Source: Chitinibacter sp. SCUT-21
Lineage (GTDB): Bacteria > Pseudomonadota > Gammaproteobacteria > Burkholderiales > Chitinibacteraceae
Length of the DNA stretch: 64,000 nt
Direction: 5' to 3'
NCBI GenBank assembly: GCA_041874755.1
Contig: CP102611.1
Span: 3,038,001 to 3,102,000 of the forward strand
The notes under the pieces were generated by a model. It ran no database searches and had not been told where the DNA came from. It was given only the letters and a program-made list of their open reading frames with translations. Both the position numbers and the translations under genes were made by a program. Shown here one piece after another: positions 9,720-18,772 of the stretch. Each line of letters starts with the position of its first letter. Within the stretch, counting starts at the first letter, position 1.

Positions 9720-11105
9720 ATGCGGATTACGGTAATTGGTTCGGGTTATGTGGGTTTAGTGACAGGGGCCTGTTTGGCAGAGTTTGGCAATCAAGTGCTG
9801 TGTCTTGATCTTGATGTTGAGATCACTACCCAGTTACAACAAGGGCACATACCGATTTACGAGCCCGGTTTGGATGAACTGATTCGGCGCAATCTCCAAG
9901 CAGGGCGTTTACAATTTACCTGTGATATTGGCGCATCGGTGGCGCACGGCACGATTCAATTTATTGCGGTAGGTACGCCAAGTGATGAAGATGGTTCGGC
10001 CGATTTGCAATACGTTTTGGCCGCAGCGAGCAATATTGGCCGTTACTTGAATGAGTATAAAGTCATCGTCAATAAATCAACGGTGCCAGTCGGAACGGCT
10101 GATTTAGTGCGGCAAACCGTGCAACAGCAGCTTGATCTGCGCGGCCAGCGTAGTAGCTTTAGCGTGGTGTCTAATCCAGAATTTTTAAAAGAAGGCGCTG
10201 CGGTCGATGATTTTATGCGGCCAGATCGGATCGTCATTGGCGCTGAGGATGAAACCGCAAAAGATTTAATGCAGGCTATTTATGCGCCGCTGGTACGAAA
10301 TCACGATCGTATCCTCAATATGGACTTGCGCTCAGCCGAGCTGACCAAATACGCCGCTAATGCCATGTTGGCCACCCGTATTTCGTTTATGAATGAGTTG
10401 GCCAATTTAGCCGAGGTGCTGGGGGCCGATATTGAGCTTGTGCGCAAAGGAATTGGCTCCGATCCGCGTATTGGCTACCATTTTTTATATCCAGGGGTAG
10501 GTTATGGTGGCTCTTGCTTTCCCAAGGATGTGCAGGCATTGCAGCGAACCGCGCTTGAATTAGGTGAGCCGCTGAAAATTCTGCAGGCGGTGCACGAAGT
10601 GAATGGCTTACAAAAGCAAATCTTGCTCGATAAAATCATCGCTCATTTTGGTCCTGATCTACGTGGTTTTCACTTCGCGGTATGGGGCTTGGCCTTTAAA
10701 CCGGATACCGATGATTTGCGCGAAGCACCTAGTTTGGTCTTGATAACAGGCTTGCTGGCACGCGGGGCGACGGTGACTGCGTATGATCCGGTGGCTAACG
10801 CCAAAGCGGCGCAGTATTTTGCAGGTCACCCTGCCTGCCGTTTCGCAGAGCAAGCGCTCGACGCGCTCAATGAGGCCCATGCCTTGCTGATCATCACCGA
10901 GTGGAAAGCATTTCGCAGCCCTGATTTTGCTGAAATGAAACAAAGGCTACGCAAACCGATTATCTTTGATGGGCGTAATTTATATGATCCTAAGCGGATG
11001 AAGGCCGAAGGATTTGCTTATTACCCGATTGGGCGTGAACAAATCGAATTTCCTATCTCATCGACGCACCACCACTTAGCCACTCAATTGGCTACAGTTG
11101 TCTAG
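9720..11105 (+). CDS. ugd: UDP-glucose 6-dehydrogenase
   Basis: 461 residues from the ATG at 9720, preceded by GGAG with an 8-nt gap; a TTG at 9675 in frame is unlikely. The N-terminal Rossmann domain shows GSGYVG (7-12). The catalytic cysteine is about residue 266 in YGGSCFPKD, and the C-terminal UDP-binding domain contains [17 protein letters not shown]. The enzyme oxidises UDP-glucose twice with NAD to give UDP-glucuronate for capsule, exopolysaccharide or lipid A modification. No polysaccharide cluster adjoins it, so the end product is unknown. Confidence 0.95.
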   Translation: MRITVIGSGYVGLVTGACLAEFGNQVLCLDLDVEITTQLQQGHIPIYEPGLDELIRRNLQAGRLQFTCDIGASVAHGTIQFIAVGTPSDEDGSADLQYVLAAASNIGRYLNEYKVIVNKSTVPVGTADLVRQTVQQQLDLRGQRSSFSVVSNPEFLKEGAAVDDFMRPDRIVIGAEDETAKDLMQAIYAPLVRNHDRILNMDLRSAELTKYAANAMLATRISFMNELANLAEVLGADIELVRKGIGSDPRIGYHFLYPGVGYGGSCFPKDVQALQRTALELGEPLKILQAVHEVNGLQKQILLDKIIAHFGPDLRGFHFAVWGLAFKPDTDDLREAPSLVLITGLLARGATVTAYDPVANAKAAQYFAGHPACRFAEQALDALNEAHALLIITEWKAFRSPDFAEMKQRLRKPIIFDGRNLYDPKRMKAEGFAYYPIGREQIEFPISSTHHHLATQLATVV

Positions 11106-11188
11106 CAAAAACGGCCTTTGGTCTTTTTGCCTGACTGCAAGGATGAGTAGTGACATAGGCTAAGAACTCTGATTTTGTGTTCTGACTA

Positions 11189-12019
11189 ATGTCACTGATT
11201 TTTCGCTGTTTTTTCTTATTCTGGGTGCTCATTGTTGACGTCAATGGCAATGGCACGCAGTTTGTTGTGCGCTCTGAGCTGGAATCTAGCGACCCTTGGC
11301 GCGCAGCGGTTTATTACTGTGAACAAGCTCGGCAAGGTAATACCGAGGCGCAATATCGTTTAGGCGTACTGTATGCTTTTGGCTTGGGGGTGCCAGAAAG
11401 TCGTACTATGGCCGCTAGCTTATTTTCGATTGCGGCCGAGCAAGGCCACAGCCAAGCGCAAGATATGCTCGATACGATACGCATTAGTCATCATCAACTG
11501 CCCAATTGCGTGATCAATGCCAGTTTGCCCGATCATGCGCCACCTGGTGCGGGCTCGATTACCCGAATCAGCTTTAGCGTTGATCAGAAAAAAACCGCAC
11601 GAATTATTGCGCAAATTGCGCGTTGGTACGGCGTTGATCCTAATTTTGCGCTCAGCATTGCGATGGTTGAATCGCGCTTACAAACCTATGCGGTGTCGCC
11701 TAAAGCCGCGATGGGCGTTATGCAATTAATCCCCGATACAGCCAGTCGATTTAATGTACAAGACGCGTTTAATGTTAGCCAAAACGTCAAAGGTGGCGTG
11801 CGCTACTTGCGCCTCTTGCTCGATCGCTATCAGGGGCGTATCGATCTGGTTTCAGCGGCATACAACGCTGGCGAAGGCGCGGTGGATAAATACCGGGGCA
11901 TCCCGCCGTACCGTGAAACTCAACAATACGTCAGCAAAATACAAAAGCTCTACCCAGCGCCGATCCATCTGCCTGATCTGGAGCGCTATACCCGCGCCGA
12001 GCATAAACGCTGGCAATAA
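11189..12019 (+). CDS. Lytic transglycosylase with Sel1-like repeat
   Basis: 276 residues. A hydrophobic N-terminus (MSLIFRCFFLFWVLIVDVNG) is probably a signal peptide. One or two Sel1-type TPR repeats follow (about 40-95, AQYRLGVLYAFGLGVPES), then an SLT domain (about 140-260). The catalytic Glu is about residue 161 in AMVESRL, followed by GVMQLIPDTA and AYNAGEGAV. Such enzymes cut peptidoglycan to 1,6-anhydromuropeptides in the periplasm. The Sel1 repeat may recruit a partner. It lies 84 bp after the UDP-glucose dehydrogenase gene on the same strand; linkage is unclear. Confidence 0.88.
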   Translation: MSLIFRCFFLFWVLIVDVNGNGTQFVVRSELESSDPWRAAVYYCEQARQGNTEAQYRLGVLYAFGLGVPESRTMAASLFSIAAEQGHSQAQDMLDTIRISHHQLPNCVINASLPDHAPPGAGSITRISFSVDQKKTARIIAQIARWYGVDPNFALSIAMVESRLQTYAVSPKAAMGVMQLIPDTASRFNVQDAFNVSQNVKGGVRYLRLLLDRYQGRIDLVSAAYNAGEGAVDKYRGIPPYRETQQYVSKIQKLYPAPIHLPDLERYTRAEHKRWQ

Positions 12020-12112
12020 GCGTGCGGGCTGTTCTCGCGGCCATTGGGCTTCTCGTGGATACGCACACAAAACTGCTAAACTCGCAGCCTATTTGCTAGA
12101 AGGGCGGCGGAG

Positions 12113-13255
12113 ATGATGACGGGAAACTGGGCAATTTTTTGCCGTGTGGTCGATAATTTTGGCGATATTGGCGTGTGCTGGCGTTTGGCGCGGCAATTGG
12201 CCAATGAATTTGCGCTGGATGTCACGCTCTGGGTCGATGATCTGGCCAGCTTTGCGCAAATCCGCCCCGAAGTGAACCCGCAGCTTGCGCAGCAAACGCT
12301 GGAAAACGTCACGATTAAACACTGGCCCAATGATTTTCCTGCTGACGAAATCGCTGCTGACGTCGTGCTTGAAGCATTTGCCTGCGAGATCCCCGCCGCG
12401 TATCTGGTGCAAATGAAGGCGCGAGCCATTTCACCGGTTTGGATTAATTTGGAATACCTGAGCGCCGAGCCTTGGGTTGAGGGCTGTCACGGCTTGCCTT
12501 CGCCGGTGCAGGGCTTGAATAAATATTTTTTCTTTCCCGGCTTTAGCCCCAAAACCGGCGGTGTATTTAGCGAACAGCAGCAGCGGCAATTGCAGTTGAG
12601 CTGGAATCAAACGCACAGTGAGCAATTTTTGGCTAAGCTTGTCCCGCAGCTAGCCACTCGTCGGATGGATGATTTAGTGATTTCACTATTTGCCTACGAG
12701 CCTGCCGCGCTGCATGATTGGTTGCACAGCTTAAGTCTGCAATCACACACCACGCATTTGATTGTGCCTGAGGGCAGGGTATTGCGTGCTATGAATTTAT
12801 CAGAAAGCAGTTCATGGCAATGCATCGCGGGGGTATGTCAGCAGGGCGCAGTCAAAGTCTATCCGCTGCCAATGTTGTCGCAAGATGATTACGATCGCCT
12901 ATTGCTGAGTTGCGATCTTAATTTTGTGCGCGGTGAAGATTCATTTTTGCGCGCGCAATGGGCGGCCAAACCTTTTGTTTGGCATATTTATCCGCAGGAC
13001 GATAACGCACATCAAGACAAGCTCGACGCCTTTCTGGCGCTGTATTTGCGCGGCTTAGCGCCAGAAGCTGCGCAGGCTGGCGAGCAAATGATGCAGGTTT
13101 GGAATCACGGTGGCGACATAGTGAGCGCGTGGTCGGCGCTATTGGCGCAGCGTGATGCGCTACAACAGCACGCCGAGCAATGGCGTAAAAACTTGATCGA
13201 ACTCGGGGATCTGGCAACTAATCTGGTCAGATTCGTCAATTCCAAGGTAAAATAG
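12113..13255 (+). CDS. earP: EF-P arginine rhamnosyltransferase EarP
   Basis: 380 residues (379 if the second ATG at 12116 is used; both follow GGCGGAG). EarP is a GT-B inverting glycosyltransferase (GT104) that moves rhamnose from dTDP-beta-L-rhamnose to an arginine of EF-P. The N-terminal loop [17 protein letters not shown] holds the two aspartates known to be essential in characterised EarP (D13 and D17 counted from the second ATG). The C-terminal [12 protein letters not shown] near 272 matches the nucleotide-sugar site. Its target efp follows 61 bp downstream, the arrangement typical of this pathway. The dTDP-rhamnose genes are not in the window. Confidence 0.96.
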   Translation: MMTGNWAIFCRVVDNFGDIGVCWRLARQLANEFALDVTLWVDDLASFAQIRPEVNPQLAQQTLENVTIKHWPNDFPADEIAADVVLEAFACEIPAAYLVQMKARAISPVWINLEYLSAEPWVEGCHGLPSPVQGLNKYFFFPGFSPKTGGVFSEQQQRQLQLSWNQTHSEQFLAKLVPQLATRRMDDLVISLFAYEPAALHDWLHSLSLQSHTTHLIVPEGRVLRAMNLSESSSWQCIAGVCQQGAVKVYPLPMLSQDDYDRLLLSCDLNFVRGEDSFLRAQWAAKPFVWHIYPQDDNAHQDKLDAFLALYLRGLAPEAAQAGEQMMQVWNHGGDIVSAWSALLAQRDALQQHAEQWRKNLIELGDLATNLVRFVNSKVK

Positions 13256-13277
13256 CGGGATTTTTCTATTTTCAAAC

Positions 13278-13298
13278 ATCGATTTTTCTAAAATCGAT
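13278..13298. other. Perfect hairpin in the earP-efp gap
   Basis: Stem ATCGATTTT / AAAATCGAT (9 bp, perfect) with the 3-nt loop TCT. It ends 18 nt before the efp ATG and begins 22 nt after the earP stop. No T-run follows, so it is unlikely to be a classical terminator. It could be a leader hairpin or processing site that separates earP and efp expression. Confidence 0.6.
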
Positions 13299-13316
13299 CA
13301 ATTTCAGGTAATCGAA

Positions 13317-13889
13317 ATGGCAATCAAAACCGCACACGAAGTACGCGCTGGTAACGTAATCTTGGTTGACGGCCAACCTTTGGTCGTTCAAAAAACTGAG
13401 TTCTCTAAATCTGGCCGTAACGCTTCTGTGGTCAAAGTAAAATCTAAGGGTCTGTTGTCAGGCTCTGGCTCTGAAGTCGTATACAAATCAGACGACAAAT
13501 TGGAAGTAGTGGTTCTGGACCGTTTGGCTTGTACTTACAGCTACTTCGCTGACCCAATGTACGTATTCATGGACGAAGAGTTCAACCAATACGAAGTTGA
13601 AGCTGACAACTTGGGCGACACTTTGGGCCTGATCGTTGACGGCATGGAAGACAAATGTGAAGTGACTTTCTACGACGGCAAAGCGATCTCTGTTGAGTTG
13701 CCAACTGTTGTCGTGCGTGAAGTTGAATACACTGAGCCAGCAGTTCGTGGCGACACGTCAGGCAAAGTAATGAAACCAGCTAAATTGGTTGGCTCTGAAC
13801 TGAGTATCCAAGTTGCTGCCTTCATCGACATCGGCGACAAGATCGAGATCGATACTCGCACAATGGAATTCAAAAAACGCGCTAACTAA
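13317..13889 (+). CDS. efp: Translation elongation factor P
   Basis: 190 residues, the usual length, with three beta-barrel domains. EF-P binds between the P and E sites and rescues ribosomes stalled at polyproline. The tip loop KSGRNASV places Arg34 where Pseudomonas EF-P has the rhamnosylated Arg32; the offset comes from a two-residue N-terminal extension. An arginine rather than lysine here agrees with earP next door and excludes EpmA-type lysylation. Codon use is noticeably more selective than in neighbours, as expected for an abundant protein. A terminator follows directly. Confidence 0.98.
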   Translation: MAIKTAHEVRAGNVILVDGQPLVVQKTEFSKSGRNASVVKVKSKGLLSGSGSEVVYKSDDKLEVVVLDRLACTYSYFADPMYVFMDEEFNQYEVEADNLGDTLGLIVDGMEDKCEVTFYDGKAISVELPTVVVREVEYTEPAVRGDTSGKVMKPAKLVGSELSIQVAAFIDIGDKIEIDTRTMEFKKRAN

Positions 13890-13907
13890 GCGTTTGTTGC
13901 ATCCATA

Positions 13908-13937
13908 AAAAAAGCCACCGCGAGGTGGCTTTTTTTA
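13908..13937 (+). terminator. Rho-independent terminator after efp
   Basis: Stem AGCCACC / GGTGGCT with loop GCGA, flanked by A-run and T7, starting about 20 bp after the efp stop. Confidence 0.92.
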
Positions 13938-14011
13938 TGACTTTGTACGCAATACAAGGGCATAAGAACGCGTTATGATGTTCAGGGTTTATCAAATAAA
14001 AAGGTAAAAGC

Positions 14012-14152
14012 ATGAAATTTCTCGGTGGCTTTAGTTTAGGTACTGTGATCGCGGTTGCTTTATCTTGGTCGGCCAATCATTCGATTCTCTGGGCGATCGT
14101 GCACGGCTTTTTAAGCTGGTTTTATGTGATTTACTACGTGTTATTCAAATAA
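14012..14152 (+). CDS. Small membrane protein, 46 residues
   Basis: The ATG at 14012 follows AAAAAGGTAAAAGC, a reasonable ribosome binding site, and opens a 46-codon frame ending TAA. The product starts MKFLGGFSLGTVIAVALSW and ends HGFLSWFYVIYYVLFK: two hydrophobic segments with a short NHSILWAIVHG link, tryptophan- and tyrosine-rich at the end. The even hydrophobic pattern, the ribosome site and the position between a terminator and the phosphatase gene support a real gene. I recall similar short proteins in other proteobacteria but cannot name a family. Function unknown. Confidence 0.65.
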   Translation: MKFLGGFSLGTVIAVALSWSANHSILWAIVHGFLSWFYVIYYVLFK

Positions 14153-14191
14153 GCCAGACGAAAACTAACCGAGCTAGCAAAGGCATACGAC

Positions 14192-14800
14192 ATGACAAGC
14201 ACTATTTATTTATTGCGCCACGGACAAACCGAATTCAACGCTGAGCGTCGTTTGCAAGGGCATTGCGATTCGCCGTTGACCGCTTTGGGCGAAGAACAAG
14301 CGCAAGCGATGGGCGCAGCCCTGCGTGATGAATTGGGCGATGAGCTAAGAAATGGTCATGACTATGCCGTGCTGGTCAGCCCCTTGGGGCGCGCGCAACA
14401 AACCGCGCGTTTGGTGTGTCAGCAGCTGGGTATTCCTACTCAGAGAATTCAAACTGATCAACGCTTGATCGAGGTGAGTTTCGGCAATTGGGAAAAGCTC
14501 AATGTCCTCGAATTGCACGCCGAGCAACCGCAATTGGCTAAGCTTGATAACTGGTATTTTGAAGCGCCAAACGGCGAAGCCTATACCGACGTCGTGGCGC
14601 GTATTGAGCACTTTTTAGCCGACCCGCAGCTCCCCAACAAGATGATTATCGTTGCGCACGGCCTATTGGGGCGGATTTTCCGCGGCGTTTACGCCAATAT
14701 GAGCGCCGCGACGATGTGGTCACAAGATATGCCGCAAGATGCATTTTTCAAACTGCGGGCTGGAAAGATTAAACGCATCGAGTGCCGCTTACCTGCCTAG
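14192..14800 (+). CDS. Histidine phosphatase family protein (phosphoglycerate mutase-like)
   Basis: 202 residues. The N-terminal LLRHGQTEFN carries the phospho-accepting His10 and its Arg9. The second catalytic histidine is in IIVAHGLLGR near residue 157. The acid/base Glu lies in LIEVSFGNWE. This branch includes GpmB, CobC and SixA-like phosphatases that dephosphorylate small metabolites. No cobalamin gene is nearby, so the substrate is open. It lies 39 bp after the 46-residue membrane protein gene and may share its transcript. Confidence 0.88.
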   Translation: MTSTIYLLRHGQTEFNAERRLQGHCDSPLTALGEEQAQAMGAALRDELGDELRNGHDYAVLVSPLGRAQQTARLVCQQLGIPTQRIQTDQRLIEVSFGNWEKLNVLELHAEQPQLAKLDNWYFEAPNGEAYTDVVARIEHFLADPQLPNKMIIVAHGLLGRIFRGVYANMSAATMWSQDMPQDAFFKLRAGKIKRIECRLPA

Positions 14801-14850
14801 TGTATTGCTCTGAAATCTATATATCAAAAGGGTTTTGACTCAATACTTGG
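14799..14850. repeat. 51-bp dispersed boundary repeat, copy 3
   Basis: Begins AGTGTATTGCTCTGAAAT and ends ACTCAATACTTGG. It overlaps the TAG stop of the phosphatase gene (14798-14800). The inner start GTATTGCTCTGAA is identical to copies 2 and 8, while the outer inverted repeat is weakened. A second GGGTATTGCTGCTGAAG begins at 14853 and may be the start of a decayed tandem copy. Confidence 0.55.
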
Positions 14851-15476
14851 GTGGGTATTGCTGCTGAAGTTGATCTGATTTTTTGCGCAGTCGGCCAACT
14901 AGGCTGCGCTACGTGCTTAAACCCGCCTCCCTCACCCTTGGGGGCAGGTCTTCAGCGCGAAGGATCACCCTGTTGTATAAATCCCCACTGTTTCTCTCTT
15001 TCTGCATGAATCAAAGTAAGCCTGAAGGCTTATTCTCTGAATGATCATTCGTCTGGCAAGGGCTTACTTAGGGATGGAGCTTCCCCATAGCTTAAGGTTC
15101 TTCGGCATCAGCGCTTGAGGTATTTCTTCTTCGTGATTGACCTGATTTTGATTGTGTTTTTTTTATGTGCTTGAATTTAAAAGGAATAAAGTTTTTTTAT
15201 GAACTAGTTTGAACTAATTAAATCATGGTTGGTCTATGTAAAAAGCCTTTCCGATTTTCAATTAATTACACATTTAGCTGACGCAGGTTTTTGGTTTTTC
15301 GTAATTACCATTTGTTTGTGGTCTGGTCAATGTGAATATTGACATTGCGCAAACCGTCCTTCTCGCAAAATGCCCTAGTATCTGAGCAAACCCACTGTTG
15401 ATGTTGCTAAGCCGAACGCTAGCGTAATCGCAGTGGTGGCAGATCGATGCATGACCCTTTGAAGGAAGGATAAACA
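14851..15476. other. Long intergenic region without a convincing gene
   Basis: 626 bp between the phosphatase and the OFA transporter genes. Frames are short and lack ribosome sites. After the possible half-repeat at 14853 the sequence turns GC-rich (14880-15000), then AT-rich (15130-15280). The unusual length suggests decayed sequence or a long regulatory leader for the transporter. GAAGGAAGG just before 15477 is the transporter's ribosome binding site. Confidence 0.5.
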
Positions 15477-16820
15477 ATGACTAATTCCGATAACCCTGCA
15501 CCATTTGGCGAGCCAAATAATGCGCCGCACCGAGTTGTGATTCTGATTGCTGGGATTACCTTGCTGGCCAGCTTAGGCTCCGTTTATGCATGGAGCTTCT
15601 TTTCCAAAATTCTTCAAGCGACCTATCACTGGAGCAATATGCAAACCAGCTTGGTATTTAGCTTGGCCGTGGCGGGTTTGGGTTTCTCTGCCCTTTACAC
15701 CGGCCCCTATGTTTCAAAGTTGGGTGGACGCCACCTGATGAAGCGAGCCACCAAGTTTTTTGTGGCGGGCAATTTTATCGCGGCCTTGGGTCTATATCTG
15801 GGCGGTGGGGTGCTTGGCCCAGTCGAGACGCCATGGATTAATCATCTGAGCTTTGGCTTATTGGCGCTGGGCTACGGCGCGATTGGGGGTATTGGCTTGG
15901 GAACGGGTTATGTCACCGCAGTTTCCACCGTCTCTGGGTGGTTTCCTGATAAAAAAGGCTTGGCTACCGGCTTGATTGTGATGGGCTTTGGTTTGGGCGC
16001 GCTGTTTATGAGTAAAGTGTTTGCCCCGCTAGCCATGTCACTGACTGGTGGCGATGTCGCACTGAGCTTTCTGTTCCTAGGCATCTTTTTTGCGATCATT
16101 ATGACCATCGCTTGCCAATATATTTACAGCCCGCATGCGGCGGTGAAATCGAAAGCCAAACCCACTGTTGGCGAAAGTATGGAATATGGCCAAAGTGTAC
16201 GTGTTCGTTTGTGGCTGATTTGTTTCCTCTATAGTGTGGCCGGTTTGGGGATTATTAGTCTGCTGTCGCCACTTATGCAGAGCATGATGTCGGCTGCCGA
16301 TCCTGCCATGGATAAAGTGGCGTTGGCTGCGGCAGGGGCTACCTTGATTGCGATTGCCTCGATCGGCAATAGCTTGGGGCGTTTGCTGTGGGCGGGTTTA
16401 TCCGATTACATCGGCCGCGTGAATGTGTTTTTAGCCTTGCTCAGCACTGCGGCGTGTGCATATCTGGTCTTGCCGTATGTGTCATCGCCATTTTTGTTTG
16501 GCTTGTTAATCTGTTTTGCAATTTCAACCTACGGCGGTGGTTTTGGCACCATTCCTTCGTTAATTAGCGATCTGTATGGCGTGAAACGTATGTCGGCCAT
16601 GCATGGTTTGGTCCTGACTGGTTGGGCGACGGCGGGTTTGATTTCTCCAACTTTCTTTGGGATTTTGTACGATCGTTTGCCGGCAGCACAGGCTACGCAA
16701 ATCGCCTATGGGATTTGTGCTGCGGTACTGGTGGTGGCCACGGTGATTGTGGCGTCGTTACGCAGTGCACATCAGCGTGCGGTAACACCGGTAGAAGAGG
16801 CTGCGCTCGCTTCGACTTAA
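15477..16820 (+). CDS. OFA-family MFS transporter (oxalate/formate antiporter-like)
   Basis: 447 residues with twelve predicted membrane helices. The N-terminal pattern SLGSVYAWSFF, the loop SKLGGRHLMKRATKF, and SDYIGRVNVF after helix 7 are typical of the OFA family (OxlT and YhjX relatives), which move small monocarboxylates such as formate, oxalate, pyruvate or lactate across the inner membrane. The start is well marked by GAAGGAAGG. The next gene encodes an acetate permease, which supports a role in small organic acid uptake or overflow. Exact substrate unknown. Confidence 0.85.
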   Translation: MTNSDNPAPFGEPNNAPHRVVILIAGITLLASLGSVYAWSFFSKILQATYHWSNMQTSLVFSLAVAGLGFSALYTGPYVSKLGGRHLMKRATKFFVAGNFIAALGLYLGGGVLGPVETPWINHLSFGLLALGYGAIGGIGLGTGYVTAVSTVSGWFPDKKGLATGLIVMGFGLGALFMSKVFAPLAMSLTGGDVALSFLFLGIFFAIIMTIACQYIYSPHAAVKSKAKPTVGESMEYGQSVRVRLWLICFLYSVAGLGIISLLSPLMQSMMSAADPAMDKVALAAAGATLIAIASIGNSLGRLLWAGLSDYIGRVNVFLALLSTAACAYLVLPYVSSPFLFGLLICFAISTYGGGFGTIPSLISDLYGVKRMSAMHGLVLTGWATAGLISPTFFGILYDRLPAAQATQIAYGICAAVLVVATVIVASLRSAHQRAVTPVEEAALAST

Positions 16821-16841
16821 TCTTTATCTAATCTTCAAATA

Positions 16842-16878
16842 AAACGACATCTGTTTTACATGCGGATGTCGTTTCTTG
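16842..16878 (+). terminator. Hairpin terminator after the OFA transporter gene
   Basis: Perfect 10-bp stem AAACGACATC / GATGTCGTTT with a 13-nt loop. The arm itself ends in TTT and is followed by CTTG, so termination may be partial, letting some transcripts reach the acetate permease gene. Confidence 0.65.
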
Positions 16879-17023
16879 ACATTCAAGTGGCTGCAGCTAC
16901 CCGCCATAGCTGACCAGCGTCAATTTATCTGTAAATCCAGCCAAAAATGTAAATAAGTCACAATAATGTTTTTCCCTAGGCGGATAGAATTCGGCTCCTT
17001 CTTCGATCGCCAAGGATGCGAGC

Positions 17024-17617
17024 ATGCCTTCTTCTGCTAACGCACTATCTATCAATGATACCTCTGCAAATCCCGCACCCTTGGGCCTGATGGGCTTTGG
17101 TATGACCACCGTTTTGCTCAATTTGCATAACGCCGGTTTTTTTGAACTCAACGCCATGATTTTGGCGATGGGCATTTTCTACGGCGGCATTGCGCAAGTG
17201 ATCGCGGGCATTTTGGAATCGAAGAAAAATAATACTTTTGGCATGACCGCGTTTACTTCGTACGGCATGTTCTGGCTAACCTTGGTTGCGCTGATTTTCT
17301 TGCCGCAGTGGGGTATTGCTGCAAAGACTAGTGAATTTGCGATGGGCTGTTATTTACTGGTGTGGGGTATTTTTACTGCCTTCTTGTTCGTTGGCACTTT
17401 ACGAATGAATTTCATCACACAGTTTATTTTCGGTTCGCTCACCGTGTTGTTCTTCCTGCTGGCGATTGGTGACTTTACTGGCAGCGCCGCAATTAAAACG
17501 ATTGCGGGCTATGAAGGCATTATCTGCGGTGCCGCGGCAATTTATTCCGCAATGGCGCAAATTTTGAACGAAATTTATGGCCGCGAAATTATGCCTTTGG
17601 GCGGTAAATCACACTAA
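17024..17617 (+). CDS. satP: Acetate/succinate permease of the GPR1/FUN34/YaaH family
   Basis: 197 residues with six transmembrane helices. The N-terminal signature NPAPLGL (residues 16-22) is diagnostic of the AceTr family, which forms hexameric channels for acetate and succinate in the inner membrane. SATP of E. coli is the characterised relative. The ATG choice is supported by the usual distance of the signature from the start. It lies beside the OFA monocarboxylate transporter, so the pair may handle acetate and pyruvate or lactate exchange. A terminator follows. Confidence 0.9.
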   Translation: MPSSANALSINDTSANPAPLGLMGFGMTTVLLNLHNAGFFELNAMILAMGIFYGGIAQVIAGILESKKNNTFGMTAFTSYGMFWLTLVALIFLPQWGIAAKTSEFAMGCYLLVWGIFTAFLFVGTLRMNFITQFIFGSLTVLFFLLAIGDFTGSAAIKTIAGYEGIICGAAAIYSAMAQILNEIYGREIMPLGGKSH

Positions 17618-17636
17618 GCTTGGTCAGCAAGCTGAT

Positions 17637-17667
17637 AAAAAACCGCGCTATCTGGCGCGGTTTTTTT
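17637..17667. terminator. Bidirectional rho-independent terminator
   Basis: Stem AACCGCGC / GCGCGGTT with a 6-nt loop, A-run on the left and T7 on the right. It lies between the converging acetate permease and periplasmic binding protein genes and can serve both strands. Confidence 0.92.
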
Positions 17668-17674
17668 ATGGTAG

Positions 17675-18559
17675 TTAATTGAGGCGATTCCAGTTTTTGG
17701 TGGCCAGATTGAAAAAACCCGATTCTCGGTAGGCTTTTTCGATTAAGCCTTTGTCGCGCAATTTATCGAGGCCAAGGTCGAGCTGCTTAGCCACTTGAGC
17801 TCCATTAGGCGCGGCTTTGCTGACGAAAAAATGGCGGCTGCCTTGTAGGCCGACTTTCACATTTTGAATCGGCACCAGTTTTTTTCCGCCAACATCCATC
17901 GACATATCGGCTGTCGGCTGAAACGGGGCTAGCACGACATCGGCCCGTTTTTTAAACAGCATGCCCACCATCGAATCCCAGCTTTGGGTTTTTAATAAAT
18001 TGGAAAATTTCAAGCTTTCCAATGTGGCGACATCGGGTTTCCAGCTTTCGGCCACGACGGCGGTGAGCTTTTGTAATTCAGGCAATGTGCGAGTCAATCG
18101 TGCATCGGCGTTATCTGCGGTGGTGTAAAAACCCGCTTCAAATTCACCATTGCGAATGACTGGGTCGGAAATAAATACCTTATCGGCGAGGGGGTTTAAA
18201 TCAATTTGCCATGCACTATTGCCGCCCATTGTGGCACTGCCGCTGGTGATTTCTTTGATATAGCGACTGTAGGAATCGCTGCTATTGTCCACTTTTACAA
18301 TCTTGATCGGTAATTCATTGCCACCGGCTTTCAGTGCTTGCTGCACCAAAATGAGCTCAACCACATCGCGCCGCGAACCAGTTCCACCGTAGCTCGTTAA
18401 GGTGAGGGGGTCGCGTTGCCCGATGAATTTTTGGTAATCATTAAATACATCTTGCTGCGTTAAGATCGTGATGACTTTGTCACTTGCCCAAGCAGGGGTC
18501 TGACTTGCCATGAGTGCGACAGAAAGGGCCACTGTGAGTTGTTTAAATTGGCGCATCAT
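17675..18559 (-). CDS. Periplasmic solute-binding protein, stand-alone
   Basis: 294 residues with a clear Sec signal peptide (cleavage after TPAWA). The rest resembles the two-lobed bacterial extracellular solute-binding fold: hinge-crossing segments, an IVKVDNSSDSYSRYIKEI region, and a late segment KRADVVLAPFQPTADM. There is no permease or ATPase gene alongside. The ligand is unknown, and assignment to a precise subfamily is not possible by eye. It may be a sensory binding protein instead of a transport component. Two ATGs in a row (18559 and 18556) follow AGGAAT; either could be used. Confidence 0.65.
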   Translation of the reverse strand: MMRQFKQLTVALSVALMASQTPAWASDKVITILTQQDVFNDYQKFIGQRDPLTLTSYGGTGSRRDVVELILVQQALKAGGNELPIKIVKVDNSSDSYSRYIKEITSGSATMGGNSAWQIDLNPLADKVFISDPVIRNGEFEAGFYTTADNADARLTRTLPELQKLTAVVAESWKPDVATLESLKFSNLLKTQSWDSMVGMLFKKRADVVLAPFQPTADMSMDVGGKKLVPIQNVKVGLQGSRHFFVSKAAPNGAQVAKQLDLGLDKLRDKGLIEKAYRESGFFNLATKNWNRLN

Positions 18560-18668
18560 GATTCCTAATGATTCTGCAATGCTATGATCATGGCAAGTTG
18601 TAAGCCAAAACGCAAACCGTGTTTTCCCTAAAGTGATCTACTCCATCTAGGCCATTTCTGCTGCCCTT

Positions 18669-18683
18669 ATAGTATTTAACTAT
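18669..18683. promoter_or_regulatory. OxyR-like operator palindrome upstream of the peroxiredoxin gene
   Basis: ATAGTATTTAACTAT matches the OxyR half-operator ATAGNTNNNANCTAT at all but one defined base, with perfect ATAGT / ACTAT arms. A second half-site at the usual spacing is not clear. It lies about 55 to 70 bp upstream of the expected transcription start, where OxyR activates. Confidence 0.55.
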
Positions 18684-18705
18684 GAAGTAGATGAATACTC
18701 TTGAT

Positions 18706-18734
18706 TTGACGGATTGTGCCCCCATGTCTAAAGT
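18706..18734 (+). promoter_or_regulatory. Candidate sigma-70 promoter of the peroxiredoxin gene
   Basis: TTGACG (18706-18711), 17-bp spacer, TAAAGT (18729-18734), then about 38 bp to the ATG with CTAGGAG as the ribosome site. The hexamers are moderate, which fits a promoter needing an activator such as OxyR bound just upstream. Confidence 0.55.
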
Positions 18735-18772
18735 AAGCAGATCCTGTTTTAACCTACCCTAGGAGTATTCAA

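Noticed and set aside
12770..12800. GGGTATTGCGTGC in earP as a repeat copy
   Set aside because: Coding sequence, no matching ATACCC end about 40 bp away.
15274..15477. 67-codon minus-strand frame in the long gap before the OFA transporter gene
   Set aside because: No ribosome site, no hydrophobic or domain pattern, and it ends in the transporter's own start region.
17305..17330. GGGTATTGCTGC within the acetate permease gene as a repeat copy
   Set aside because: It is in coding sequence of a conserved protein and has no paired right end.
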